Shown in pieces: positions 34,772 to 42,989 of a DNA stretch of 50,449 nucleotides. The stretch is from CAYRGQ01 sp964423925 (GTDB lineage: Bacteria > Bacteroidota > Bacteroidia > Sphingobacteriales > Sphingobacteriaceae). Numbering within the stretch: the stretch's first letter is position 1; each line of letters begins with the position of its first letter. The notes beneath the pieces are model-generated. The model saw nothing but the letters and a program-made list of their open reading frames with translations, was not told the origin of the DNA and ran no database searches. Both the position numbers and the translations under genes were made by a program. The DNA lies in NCBI GenBank assembly GCA_964423925.1, contig CAYRGQ010000023.1, forward strand, positions 1 through 50,449, read 5' to 3'.

Positions 34772-35962
34772 CTATTTAATCACGCCAAGCGCCTTGCCTA
34801 CTTTCGTGAAGGCGGCAATTGCTTGGTCAAGATGATGCGGTTCGTGAGCGGCCGACAACTGAACGCGTATGCGTGCTTGCTCGCGCGGCACCACCGGAAA
34901 GTAGAAGCCAATAACGTAGATTCCCTCCTCAAGCATCTTCGCAGCAAATTTTTGCGCCAGTTTAGCATCGTAAAGCATCACCGGCACGATGGGATGCGTG
35001 CCCGGCTTGATGTCAAAGCCGGCTTGGGTCATTTTTTCGCGGAAGTAAGCGGTATTGTTTTCCAGCTTGTCGCGTAGTTCGGTCGTTTCGCTCAGCATAT
35101 CCAGCACGGCAATCGATGCCCCCACAATGGCGGGTGCCAACGTGTTGGAAAACAGGTACGGACGGGAACGCTGACGCAGCATGTCGATGATTTCCTTGCG
35201 GCCGGACGTGAAGCCGCCCGAAGCGCCGCCCAGGGCCTTGCCCAGGGTTCCGGTGATGATGTCCACGCGGTCCATTACGCCAAAAAGTTCATGCGTCCCT
35301 CGTCCCGTCTTGCCGACGAAGCCCGAGCAATGCGAATCGTCCACCATCACCAAGGCCTTGTACTTGTCGGCCAAGTCGCATATCTGATCCAACGGCGCTA
35401 CGCTTCCGTCCATGGAAAATGCGCCGTCAGTTACGATAATCCGATGACGGGCGCTCTGTGCCGCCTTCAACTGGGCTTCCAGATCCGCCATATCGCAGTT
35501 CTTGTAGCGGAATCGCTGCGCTTTGCAGAGACGTACGCCGTCAATAATGGAAGCGTGGTTCAGCTCATCCGAAATGATGGCATCCTCCGGCCCGAACAAG
35601 GGTTCGAATACCCCGCCGTTAGCGTCAAACGCCGCCGCGTACAGGATCGTGTCGTCGGTACCGAGGAACTGAGAGATTTTGGCCTCCAGCGTCTTGTGTA
35701 TATCCTGCGTACCGCAGATGAATCTGACGGATGACATGCCGTAACCATGAGAATCGACTGCATTTTTAGCCGCTTCGATCACTTTGGGATGGGATGAGAG
35801 CCCTAAGTAATTATTCGCGCAGAAATTGAGGACTTCCGTACCTCCCTGCACGCTAATATTAGCGCCCTGGCGCGACGTGATGACACGTTCTGTTTTATAT
35901 AAGCCAGCTTCCTTAATAGCGGCCAACTCTTTTTGCAAAACGGGCTGAAGGGTTTCGTACAT
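34772..35962 (-). CDS. kbl: Glycine C-acetyltransferase (2-amino-3-ketobutyrate CoA ligase) Kbl
   Basis: PLP enzyme of the alpha-oxoamine synthase family that splits 2-amino-3-oxobutyrate with CoA into glycine and acetyl-CoA (threonine breakdown). The 396-residue protein closely follows E. coli Kbl: NFCANNYLGLSSHP, VRFICGTQDIHK, AIISDELNHASIIDGVRLC, DDSH (208-211) and the PLP lysine Lys242 in TGTLGKALGGASGG. The family also includes serine palmitoyltransferase, important for Bacteroidota sphingolipids, but the VRFICGTQD and ending SAAHEPHHLDQA favour Kbl. No threonine dehydrogenase gene is beside it. Promoter box TAGTTTTG upstream; panC follows after 10 nt. Confidence 0.93.
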   Translation of the reverse strand: MYETLQPVLQKELAAIKEAGLYKTERVITSRQGANISVQGGTEVLNFCANNYLGLSSHPKVIEAAKNAVDSHGYGMSSVRFICGTQDIHKTLEAKISQFLGTDDTILYAAAFDANGGVFEPLFGPEDAIISDELNHASIIDGVRLCKAQRFRYKNCDMADLEAQLKAAQSARHRIIVTDGAFSMDGSVAPLDQICDLADKYKALVMVDDSHCSGFVGKTGRGTHELFGVMDRVDIITGTLGKALGGASGGFTSGRKEIIDMLRQRSRPYLFSNTLAPAIVGASIAVLDMLSETTELRDKLENNTAYFREKMTQAGFDIKPGTHPIVPVMLYDAKLAQKFAAKMLEEGIYVIGFYFPVVPREQARIRVQLSAAHEPHHLDQAIAAFTKVGKALGVIK

Positions 35963-35984
35963 GATATTTTTGTTTTGTATTACT

Positions 35985-35992
35985 CAAAACTA
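35985..35992 (-). promoter_or_regulatory. -7 promoter box of kbl-panC
   Basis: TAGTTTTG on the minus strand, exact TAnnTTTG, with a 22-nt leader before the kbl ATG. Confidence 0.6.
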
Positions 35993-36091
35993 CGGAAATT
36001 TTATCACACCGGACACGCTCTTACCAAATGGCGCACACGATTGCCAGCCTGCTTCTACATGCCGCTAGGCCACATCCCAAGGGAGGCATAA

Positions 36092-36129
36092 AAAAAATCC
36101 GCATCCAGCCCCAGCCGAATACGGATTTT
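36092..36129 (-). terminator. Terminator after pdhB
   Basis: On the minus strand AAATCCG (36128-36122) pairs with CGGATTT (36101-36095) around a partly paired 20-nt loop, followed by a run of U (to 36091). 21 nt after the pdhB stop. Confidence 0.75.
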
Positions 36130-36149
36130 TCCACAAGAGTATAGCGTGT

Positions 36150-37136
36150 TTATTTTTTAATGTACATCACTTCCTTGACGGCCTTGATTACGCGCTCCAC
36201 ATTGGGAAGCGCAGCTTGGATCAAAGTAGGTGCGTAGGGCAGCGGTACGTCTGCAGAGGTGATGCGTACAACGGGCGCGTCCAAGTAGTCGAACGCATTT
36301 CGTTGTACATGGTAAGCGAGTTCGGACGAAATGGATGCCAACGGCCAAGCTTCTTCCACCACCACCAAGCGGTTAGTTTTTTTCACCGAGTCAACGATTG
36401 TTTGGTAGTCTATCGGCCGTACGGTCCGCAGGTTGATTAAGTCAACCTCTATGCCTTCCTTCGTCAATTCCGCAACGGCAGGCTGTACGACGCGTGGCAA
36501 CATCTTGCCAAACGACACGATCGTCACGTCGTTTCCTTCCCGCATAATCTCCGCCTTGCCCAAAGGCAAGTAGTATTCCTCCTCAGGCACGTTCCCCTTA
36601 TCGCCATACATCACCTCGGACTCCATGAAAATAACGGGATCCGGATCGATGATTGACTGCTTGAGCAAGCCTTTGGCGTCATATGGGTTGGCTGGCACAA
36701 CGACTTTTAGACCAGGCGTATTTGCATACCAATTTTCGAAATTCTGGGAGTGTTGAGCTGCCAATTGGCCAGCATTACCGGTAGGCCCACGGAATACCAT
36801 GGGAATCGGAAATTGCCCGCCGCTCATGGAGTACATTTTGGCCGCCGAGTTAATGACTTGGTCAATCGCCACCAGCGAGAAATTAAACGTCATGAACTCA
36901 ATAATGGGTCTCAGCCCGTTCATGGCCGCGCCTATACCGATACCAGCAAACCCAAGTTCCGAGATCGGCGTATCGATCACCCGCTTGGGGCCAAATTCGT
37001 CGAGCATCCCTTGGCTTACTTTGTAAGCACCGTTATACTCGGCCACTTCCTCGCCCATCAGGAAAATCTTCTCGTCTTTGCGCATTTCTTCGCTCATGGC
37101 CTCGCGAAGCGCTTCTCTGAATTGTATTTCTCTCAT
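36150..37136 (-). CDS. pdhB: Pyruvate dehydrogenase E1 component, beta subunit
   Basis: With an alpha subunit not present here, decarboxylates pyruvate with thiamine diphosphate and feeds the E2 lipoamide. The 328-residue product has the transketolase pyrimidine-binding domain with the ThDP glutamate in MGEEVAEYNGAYKVSQG (around 27-43), TPISELGFAGIGIGAA, RGPTGNAGQLAAQHSQ (His129) and a transketolase C-terminal domain. The ATG at 37136 matches homologues; the longer frame to 37193 would include the TAGGTTTG promoter box in the coding region. Own promoter and terminator, so it is monocistronic and separated from pdhA, as is common in Bacteroidota. Confidence 0.93.
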   Translation of the reverse strand: MREIQFREALREAMSEEMRKDEKIFLMGEEVAEYNGAYKVSQGMLDEFGPKRVIDTPISELGFAGIGIGAAMNGLRPIIEFMTFNFSLVAIDQVINSAAKMYSMSGGQFPIPMVFRGPTGNAGQLAAQHSQNFENWYANTPGLKVVVPANPYDAKGLLKQSIIDPDPVIFMESEVMYGDKGNVPEEEYYLPLGKAEIMREGNDVTIVSFGKMLPRVVQPAVAELTKEGIEVDLINLRTVRPIDYQTIVDSVKKTNRLVVVEEAWPLASISSELAYHVQRNAFDYLDAPVVRITSADVPLPYAPTLIQAALPNVERVIKAVKEVMYIKK

Positions 37137-37168
37137 TACGGGTCTACTGTATACTTTAAAATTGAACG

Positions 37169-37176
37169 CAAACCTA
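37169..37176 (-). promoter_or_regulatory. -7 promoter box of pdhB
   Basis: TAGGTTTG on the minus strand, exact consensus, 32 nt before the ATG at 37136; it decides against the upstream start at 37193. Confidence 0.65.
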
Positions 37177-37247
37177 CCATATTTTTTTGACATTTTGAAG
37201 CAGCACCCACCTTAATCGTGCCTGTTTATAGGCGGATATTACAAAAC

Positions 37248-37871
37248 TCAGACAGGCAGCGTAGCCAGGAATTGGTCGAGCCAGTTATTTAGATTGGCGA
37301 CGGCTTTTTCCAGTTGCCAATTGTGCCGCTGACGACGTTCGACGTAGTTGGAGATAGCACGCACTTGCACACATTGCACCTGCGACTGAGAAGCAGCGTA
37401 GAATACGGCGGCGCCTTCCATGCTTTCGACCTGTGGCGATAGCCGTGCCATGACACGCGCGATGCTCGGTTCGTGGCCGTGCACGGTATTGACGGTGATT
37501 CCTCTCACCGACGGTAGCTGGTCCAGCATCGGATACTGCCCATCGACGCGTTCCACGAACGTACTGGGTCCGAACTCCAGCGCGTCCGCTGCCAAAAATG
37601 CCTCACCGTCTTCGGCGCCCAACTCGGCCAATACATCGGTAGATACACGGACCACCTCTCCGAGTAAACGAGTACGATCAAAACTGCCACATACACCTAC
37701 ATTGAGCAAAAGATCGGGTTGCTGTTGTGCCAATGCGCGTCCCAAATGGTACGCGGTAGCCGCGATACCCACGCCAGTTACCAAATAATCGACTTGATGC
37801 CCACCCACTGCGCCCTGAGCGAGTATTGGGGCGATCTCTCCTTCGGTGGCGGCGATGATAAGGATTCGCAT
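37248..37871 (-). CDS. mqnB: Futalosine hydrolase MqnB
   Basis: Removes hypoxanthine from futalosine in the alternative menaquinone pathway. The 207-residue protein is a nucleoside phosphorylase/MTAN-fold hydrolase: IIAATEGEIAP at the N-terminus, VTGVGIAATAYHLGRAL, LLLNVGVCGSFD, VESMEGAAVFYAASQ (the purine/ribose-binding Met-Glu) and VRAISNYVERR. The SxNxVExR ending and the short length are typical of MqnB rather than MTA/SAH nucleosidase. It begins 3 nt after the stop of the upstream glucosaminidase gene and is the last gene of a four-gene run. Other mqn genes are not in the window. Confidence 0.9.
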   Translation of the reverse strand: MRILIIAATEGEIAPILAQGAVGGHQVDYLVTGVGIAATAYHLGRALAQQQPDLLLNVGVCGSFDRTRLLGEVVRVSTDVLAELGAEDGEAFLAADALEFGPSTFVERVDGQYPMLDQLPSVRGITVNTVHGHEPSIARVMARLSPQVESMEGAAVFYAASQSQVQCVQVRAISNYVERRQRHNWQLEKAVANLNNWLDQFLATLPV

Positions 37872-37874
37872 GGC

Positions 37875-38726
37875 TTAAGGGCTAACCATGAGTAATTGAC
37901 CCACGGCCAGCGATTCGTTCTTTAGCCCGTTTATCGCGCGCAACTCGTCGCCGGACATGCCGTATTTTTTCCCAATTGAGTAGAGCGTTTCTCCGGCAGC
38001 CACCTCATGGATGACCATGGCAACTGGCGGTTTTGCTGCCGCCAGCTCCCGCTCGATGGGAGCATGTTCGATTTCGGTCTTCACAATGGCCTCCCGTCGA
38101 TCTTTCTCGCGCTGGCTTTCGGGGCGATCGTATTGATCTAACCCATAGCGCTCGATTAAGTCAACCAACAGTTCGGCATAGCGGGGGTTTGTGGCGTAGC
38201 CCGCCGCTTTGAGTCCGCGTGCCCAGCCCCGGAAGTCGTTTTTATCCAACTCGAATAACTTGGCGTAGCGGGGGCGTAGTAAAAATTCGGAATGATCGCG
38301 GAATGAGTGCGCAGGGTCGTCATACACGCGGAAGCAATCGTTGGGGTTATCGTCGCGATGGTACGTGCGTTGTCCCTGCCATCCGGAAGCACATTTAATA
38401 CCGAAATGGTTGTTAGAAACGCGGGCCAACTCGCTGTTACCACTTCCCGATTCCAAGATGGCCTGGGCGAGCTTGATACTGGCGGGTATGCCGTAAAGCT
38501 CCATTTCGGCTATGGCAATGTCCTTGTACTTTTCAATGTATTCCCATCCCGATAGGCTGGTGCGTGCCCCGTTGCTCGAGGCCGTAGCGCTAGGCTGGGG
38601 ACGTGTAGGCTTGGGTTTCTGGTAGGTGCTGCGCGTCGGACGCGGGTGCGAGTCTTTTCGCGACAAGCATGAAGACAGCGTAAGCAACGCTAGTAGGTAT
38701 ATCAGGTAGTTTCGCTTCATTTTCAT
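37875..38726 (-). CDS. GH73 glucosaminidase lipoprotein with LysM
   Basis: Cleaves peptidoglycan glycan strands. The 283-residue product has a lipoprotein signal (LLTLSSC, Cys20), a Pro/Thr/Ser linker (about 25-60), a glucosaminidase domain (about 63-200; AQAILESGSGNSELA with general acid Glu92, NNHFGIKC, FRVYDDPAHSFRDHSEFL) and a C-terminal LysM (about 238-283; VAAGETLYSIGKKYGMSGDE). It is a paralogue of the next gene upstream, with which it overlaps by one base (TAATG), so the two are translationally coupled. Anchored to a membrane by lipid, unlike its partner. Confidence 0.92.
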   Translation of the reverse strand: MKMKRNYLIYLLALLTLSSCLSRKDSHPRPTRSTYQKPKPTRPQPSATASSNGARTSLSGWEYIEKYKDIAIAEMELYGIPASIKLAQAILESGSGNSELARVSNNHFGIKCASGWQGQRTYHRDDNPNDCFRVYDDPAHSFRDHSEFLLRPRYAKLFELDKNDFRGWARGLKAAGYATNPRYAELLVDLIERYGLDQYDRPESQREKDRREAIVKTEIEHAPIERELAAAKPPVAMVIHEVAAGETLYSIGKKYGMSGDELRAINGLKNESLAVGQLLMVSP

Positions 38727-39418
38727 TACAGGATCAGTTCTTGCCCGATCTGCAAGCGGGTCGAGTGCATGTTGTTTTTTTGTTGGATGGATTTCACAGT
38801 GGTACGGTGCTTTCGGGCGATCGCACTTAATGTATCTCCTTTCTTAACGATATATAGCGAGCCAGCGGCGGGCTCGGCGGGATGGACCGCTGTCGCGGCC
38901 TCCGGGGGCGCATTGTCGTATTGCTGCAGATCATACCGCCGAATGGTAGCCAGCACCTTGGATGCCCAACTGGTACTGGCCGCGTAGCCCGAACGCGCGA
39001 TACCCCGCACCCATTGCTCATACTCGTAGGGCGCATAAGCCTCAAACAGTCGCTGCGTGGCAGTTCGCCGCTTTAAAAATGCGATAAAATCCTCGTAGGA
39101 TTCGGCTACGGACGCATAGCCCTTATACGCCGATCGGATGGCCGTACTGTTGTTAGGCCCCTTGATTCCAAAGTGGTTATTGAGATGCCTGGCAATGCGG
39201 CTGTTGCCATTGGCGCTTTCATGCATGGCTACCGCCAGTATGACGCTTGCTGGGCATCCATGCGCCTCCATGTGGGCGATGGCGGCGTCTTTAAAGGTTT
39301 CGATATACGTTTCAGCGGTGTATTCCGGAGGCTGTGCGTGCGCAGCCTCCTTACCTAAAACCAGCGTGCCTATAAGCAAGGTCCAAATTGCAATGCGTGT
39401 CAATAACGATAATTTCAT
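38726..39418 (-). CDS. GH73 glucosaminidase with LysM, soluble paralogue
   Basis: The 230-residue product has a Sec signal peptide (cut after about AHA, residue 28) without lipobox Cys, a glucosaminidase domain (about 36-170; AVAMHESANGNSRIA with Glu67, NNHFGIKG) and a C-terminal LysM (about 186-230; VKKGDTLSAIARKHRTTVKS). Same architecture as the downstream gene but periplasmic or secreted rather than lipid-anchored. It is 24 nt after the O-methyltransferase gene and overlaps the next gene by one base. The pair could divide labour between free and membrane-bound peptidoglycan hydrolysis (inference). Confidence 0.92.
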   Translation of the reverse strand: MKLSLLTRIAIWTLLIGTLVLGKEAAHAQPPEYTAETYIETFKDAAIAHMEAHGCPASVILAVAMHESANGNSRIARHLNNHFGIKGPNNSTAIRSAYKGYASVAESYEDFIAFLKRRTATQRLFEAYAPYEYEQWVRGIARSGYAASTSWASKVLATIRRYDLQQYDNAPPEAATAVHPAEPAAGSLYIVKKGDTLSAIARKHRTTVKSIQQKNNMHSTRLQIGQELIL

Positions 39419-39442
39419 GGGGATGCTGCGTTAATCCATTCA

Positions 39443-40078
39443 TTATCTTTTACGAAGGACAAATAGCCCATCGCGTATAGGAAGTATCAACTTTTCAACC
39501 CGGCTATCGCTGGCCAACTTGGCATTCAGTTGGGCGATATCTTGGGTTTGTCGGTCTGTCGCTCCTGCAACCACCTTGCCTTTCCACAACACGTTATCAA
39601 TCAGGATGAGGGCACCGGGGCGTGCCTGCACCAGCGCCATCTCGAAGTAGCGTTCGTTATTTTTCTTATCCGCGTCGATGAATACCAGGTCAAATACGTC
39701 CTCAATCGTCGGGATGACGTCTTCTGCAGCACCAATATGATAGTTGATTTGGCTTGCGTAGCGCGACTCCTCAAAATAGCCACGAACACGGTCTTCCAAC
39801 TCTTCGTTGTTATCCACGGTATGGATTACACCGTCCTCCCGTAGTCCTTCGGCCAAGCATAGGGTCGCATACCCTGTGAACGTACCGACCTCCAGGATGC
39901 ATCGCGGGACCACCAATTTGCTCAGCATGGCCAGTACACGCCCTTGGTAGTGACCCGAAAGCATATGTGCCGCCGGCTCGCGCAAGTGGGTTTCCCGATT
40001 TATTCGATGCAGTAGGGTATCCTCTGCGTCACAGGTCTGCTCCAGGTACACGGCTATCGCGCCATCAAACGTATCCAT
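39443..40078 (-). CDS. SAM-dependent O-methyltransferase (catechol-O-methyltransferase-like)
   Basis: 211 residues of the class I methyltransferase_3 family. Landmarks: PRCILEVGTFTGYATLCLAE (SAM-binding motif I, about 59-78), VIHTVDNNEELEDRVRGYF (motif II) and LVFIDADKKNNERYFE (131-146, metal-binding Asp135/Asp137), then LILIDNVLWKGKV. Such enzymes methylate catechol-like small molecules with a divalent metal; the substrate is unknown. The ATG at 40078 is preferred over a longer frame because a TATTTTTG promoter box ends 5 nt upstream and the longer N-terminus is not protein-like. First gene of the run O-methyltransferase - GH73 - GH73 - mqnB. Confidence 0.9.
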   Translation of the reverse strand: MDTFDGAIAVYLEQTCDAEDTLLHRINRETHLREPAAHMLSGHYQGRVLAMLSKLVVPRCILEVGTFTGYATLCLAEGLREDGVIHTVDNNEELEDRVRGYFEESRYASQINYHIGAAEDVIPTIEDVFDLVFIDADKKNNERYFEMALVQARPGALILIDNVLWKGKVVAGATDRQTQDIAQLNAKLASDSRVEKLILPIRDGLFVLRKR

Positions 40079-40083
40079 ACGAG

Positions 40084-40091
40084 CAAAAATA
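40084..40091 (-). promoter_or_regulatory. -7 promoter box of the O-methyltransferase unit
   Basis: TATTTTTG on the minus strand, exact TAnnTTTG, 5 nt (CTCGT) before the ATG. Near-leaderless mRNA expected. Confidence 0.6.
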
Positions 40092-40739
40092 GCGAACCTG
40101 TCCGAAAGATACGAGTACCTACGGCAAAAAGACAGAGACCACACGCAACTAACGAACTATGATTAAGCAAATTACCACAAATAAGTAGGTGGCTCTTTTA
40201 TTAATGAATCTATTTCGGACAAGCCGGGAATAACACCACTTTTCACGGGCAGCAGTGCGATGAGCAGGGTCTAGCACCACTCGGGAAACCGTCCCATTCA
40301 CATTCTGTCGTACCTATTTGCGCATACGACCCGCACACAAGAGCGAAATTTGTCCGGTACCTGGCACGGTTAACTCGAGATGCAAGGGCGGAAAAAATCC
40401 TGACTCTATTCCAAAATGTGGATGACCTGTTTCCCACGGAGCAGTGGATAGCCCTGCGCAGGGTTGCCCTAGGCATTCCACTTAGTGACGTCTCGCTAGG
40501 GCATTCGCAACCGGTGGTCGGAATAGCCACAACCGGCCTCCGGCAGTCAATTCGGATGAACCAGAAGTCACAATGCGCGGCATTATTTTCCAATAACGAC
40601 ATATACACCCTACTTGTGTAGTTTTTAAGCTACATAGATAGAGAAACCCGGCCATTTCGCAATCTGCGGCATTGTATTGGATTAGTGATGGCTGCCAGCA
40701 CATTTGAGCGGCAAAGAAACCAAAAAAATATTTCGAATA
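40092..40739. other. Long divergent intergenic region, no gene recognised
   Basis: About 650 nt between the O-methyltransferase and the large outer-membrane protein gene, the longest gene-free stretch in the window. A reading frame at 40243-40608 (minus, 121 codons) is Cys/Ser/Arg-rich and not protein-like. GC content from about 40230 to 40600 is as high as in genes, and there are several imperfect hairpins (for example CCGGTGGTCGG...GCCACAACCGG around 40510-40535). I do not recognise tmRNA, RNase P, SRP or 6S RNA. TTTG (40703) and TATTTCGA (40729) are a poor promoter candidate for the downstream gene. Confidence 0.5.
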
Positions 40740-42980
40740 ATGAGGAACAAAAGACTACTGGCTATCATTACATCCGTTTTTGCGCTAAACGCCCAAGCCC
40801 AAGTGGACGATATCAGCGTAACCCTTGCCCCCACAATTGGCTACAATTGGTTTGACTCCAAGTCGACCGTCGAAAACGGGTCGATGTGGGGCATCCAAGC
40901 GGGCTTCGGATTTGGGCGCGTCATTGAGCTGCGAGGTATCTACGAACATTCACTTAACCTGAAGCAGCATTTCGGCAAATACGAAGGCGATATCCAAAAT
41001 CATTTTCCGGATTTCAACTTTGCGGAGCAAACGATTGATGTGAAGCGGGTAGGCGGTGAATTCAAGACCAACCTCCCTTCGCGCCGGTTTGCGCCTTATC
41101 TGATCTTGGGAACAGGGATGCAGACCTTCAAGCGGACATTGGAGTCTGGCGTTGATTACAAGTCTGAAAATCTCTACGGCAGCGGCGGCTTGGGCGTCAA
41201 ATTCAATATGGGACCGCGTACGACATTCAATATCGAAGGCCGAGCCATCGTTTACAACATGAATCCGGGCAGCTTGCTGTACAACGAAGGGGGGTCGTCA
41301 GCTTTTGACGAGTGGATCAACAGCCAAAACCAGCACACCATGTATAACTGGAGCGTGATGGCCGGACTGCAGTTTTATTTCGGCGGACGCAGTGACAGCG
41401 AGTTGAGCGCCACCGACCTAGCCTACTTACAGCGATTCAGCAGTGGCCTCTCGGGCACGAAAGTAACCTTGTCGCCCGTGGGCAGCTACGTTCGATTTGA
41501 TGAAGCGAGTCCCTACAGGGATACTTACATGGCCGGAGGCTTACTCGGCGTGGAACTCACGGATTTTGTTGGCCTGCGCGCGTACTACTACCAAGCTACC
41601 CAGGACGAAAAAGCATCGTTGGATTTTGACAAACTTGCGATGTACGGGGCCGATTTCGTCGGCAAATTAAACGTTCCCCGTGGCATCGTTCCATATATAT
41701 CGATCGGTGGCGGCTACCTCCGCGCACAGGACGCCTATCAGGGCAAACCCATCTTGCCAGCCATTGAAGACGATCCGCTACTATACCGAGAGGCGAATTC
41801 TGGCTACTTTGCGAAGGGGGGGATAGGTGTAGAGATTCCGCTTTCGCGGTATGTCCATGCGTTCGGGGCAGCGAATTTGCTCTATACCATGAACGATGGA
41901 GTGGAGGACTTGACGCAGGTGCGTAGCACGAGCGAGCTTAGCAAACACACCATGTATGATGTGGGTCTCCGGCTCAATTTCGGTAAGCGTGCCAATACCG
42001 CGGCGCAGCGACGCGACAGGGCACCAGAAACTACCTACCCGACTATAACAGACTATGACAGCCAAGTAGAAGCCCTAGAAGCAGAGCTAAAAAAAGCTTA
42101 CGAAAACAGCGATACGGAAAAGGCTATCAACGTCATGGAGCAGAAAAAAGCAATCGACTCCCTGCGTCAGACGCCGCAAAAGGATGGCTTAATCCGCCTG
42201 ACACCAGCCGAACTGGAAAGCCTCATCGACCGGGTGTTGGATGGTATGGACAAGCGCGATACGCTGACAATCGAACAACGGCTCGAACGACTGGAGCAGC
42301 TGTATCATCCCCTCTATTCGCCCTCCCCCGCTGCCCAGCCCATCGTTTATGACACCATCCGCACAGGCACGCCACAACCCACAGTAGTGCAATCGAGCGC
42401 AGCCGAAGAGCGTTTGCGTCAGGAGATCGAAAACCTAAACCGGCAGTTGCAACAGCAACAAAGGCAGCTGGAGGAGATGCAGCAAACACCGGGGATGACT
42501 ACTGTTGTTCCTACATCGCAGCTCCTACAAAACGCGTATGGCACGAGGAATCGACCCGTCTTCGTGATGGCAAACCGCATACCTGCCTACAGCCGCAGCG
42601 GGCGCATGGGCTTCAGCCCCTATGCGGGTGTAAATTTTGGGACGGCCACGACTTTTAACGCCGGAGTACGGGCCAACTATGGATTTGACAGCACCACGCT
42701 TCTATTTGTGCCCGAGGCCTACATTGCGCTTGGCGATCACACGGGCTTCGGAGTTAGTGCAAATGGCGTAATCCCCTTCCTGCCTCGGCGATGGGTCACC
42801 AGCCCGTACGCAGGTGTAGGTGTGGGGCTGCACAAGCTAGGGCGTGATGTGACGTTCGCCACAAACTTGATTGTGGGCGTATCCCACCAGTTGGGTGTAG
42901 GCGTCGTTACCGCCGACTATACGACGCGTGGATTGTTTGACAACCACCAAGTAGCGTTGGGCTACCGGTTCAATTTCTAA
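40740..42980 (+). CDS. Large multi-barrel outer-membrane protein with coiled-coil linker
   Basis: 746 residues, signal peptide 1-20 (FALNAQA). Three beta-rich units are visible. Unit 1 (about 22-217) and unit 2 (about 240-416) share the sequence order PYLILGTGMQTF / PYISIGGGYLRA, a GGLGVKF / GGIGVEI strand, VYNMN / LYTMN, and end in F-x-F or LNFG; each looks like an eight-strand OmpA-type barrel. Residues about 436-585 are a helical linker with a coiled coil (EERLRQEIENLNRQLQQQQR and on). Unit 3 (about 620-746) starts GRMGFSPYAGVNFG and ends with the typical outer-membrane C-terminus YRFNF. The ATG at 40740 starts the signal peptide directly. The OmpA-domain gene follows after 9 nt. No named family recognised. 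Confidence 0.75.
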   Translation: MRNKRLLAIITSVFALNAQAQVDDISVTLAPTIGYNWFDSKSTVENGSMWGIQAGFGFGRVIELRGIYEHSLNLKQHFGKYEGDIQNHFPDFNFAEQTIDVKRVGGEFKTNLPSRRFAPYLILGTGMQTFKRTLESGVDYKSENLYGSGGLGVKFNMGPRTTFNIEGRAIVYNMNPGSLLYNEGGSSAFDEWINSQNQHTMYNWSVMAGLQFYFGGRSDSELSATDLAYLQRFSSGLSGTKVTLSPVGSYVRFDEASPYRDTYMAGGLLGVELTDFVGLRAYYYQATQDEKASLDFDKLAMYGADFVGKLNVPRGIVPYISIGGGYLRAQDAYQGKPILPAIEDDPLLYREANSGYFAKGGIGVEIPLSRYVHAFGAANLLYTMNDGVEDLTQVRSTSELSKHTMYDVGLRLNFGKRANTAAQRRDRAPETTYPTITDYDSQVEALEAELKKAYENSDTEKAINVMEQKKAIDSLRQTPQKDGLIRLTPAELESLIDRVLDGMDKRDTLTIEQRLERLEQLYHPLYSPSPAAQPIVYDTIRTGTPQPTVVQSSAAEERLRQEIENLNRQLQQQQRQLEEMQQTPGMTTVVPTSQLLQNAYGTRNRPVFVMANRIPAYSRSGRMGFSPYAGVNFGTATTFNAGVRANYGFDSTTLLFVPEAYIALGDHTGFGVSANGVIPFLPRRWVTSPYAGVGVGLHKLGRDVTFATNLIVGVSHQLGVGVVTADYTTRGLFDNHQVALGYRFNF

Positions 42981-42989
42981 GGGAGGGGC

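Noticed and set aside
40243..40608. 121-codon open frame on the minus strand in the long intergenic region
   Set aside because: Composition is Cys/Ser/Arg-rich with no hydrophobic pattern, no ribosome site and no family resemblance; looks like chance in GC-rich DNA.
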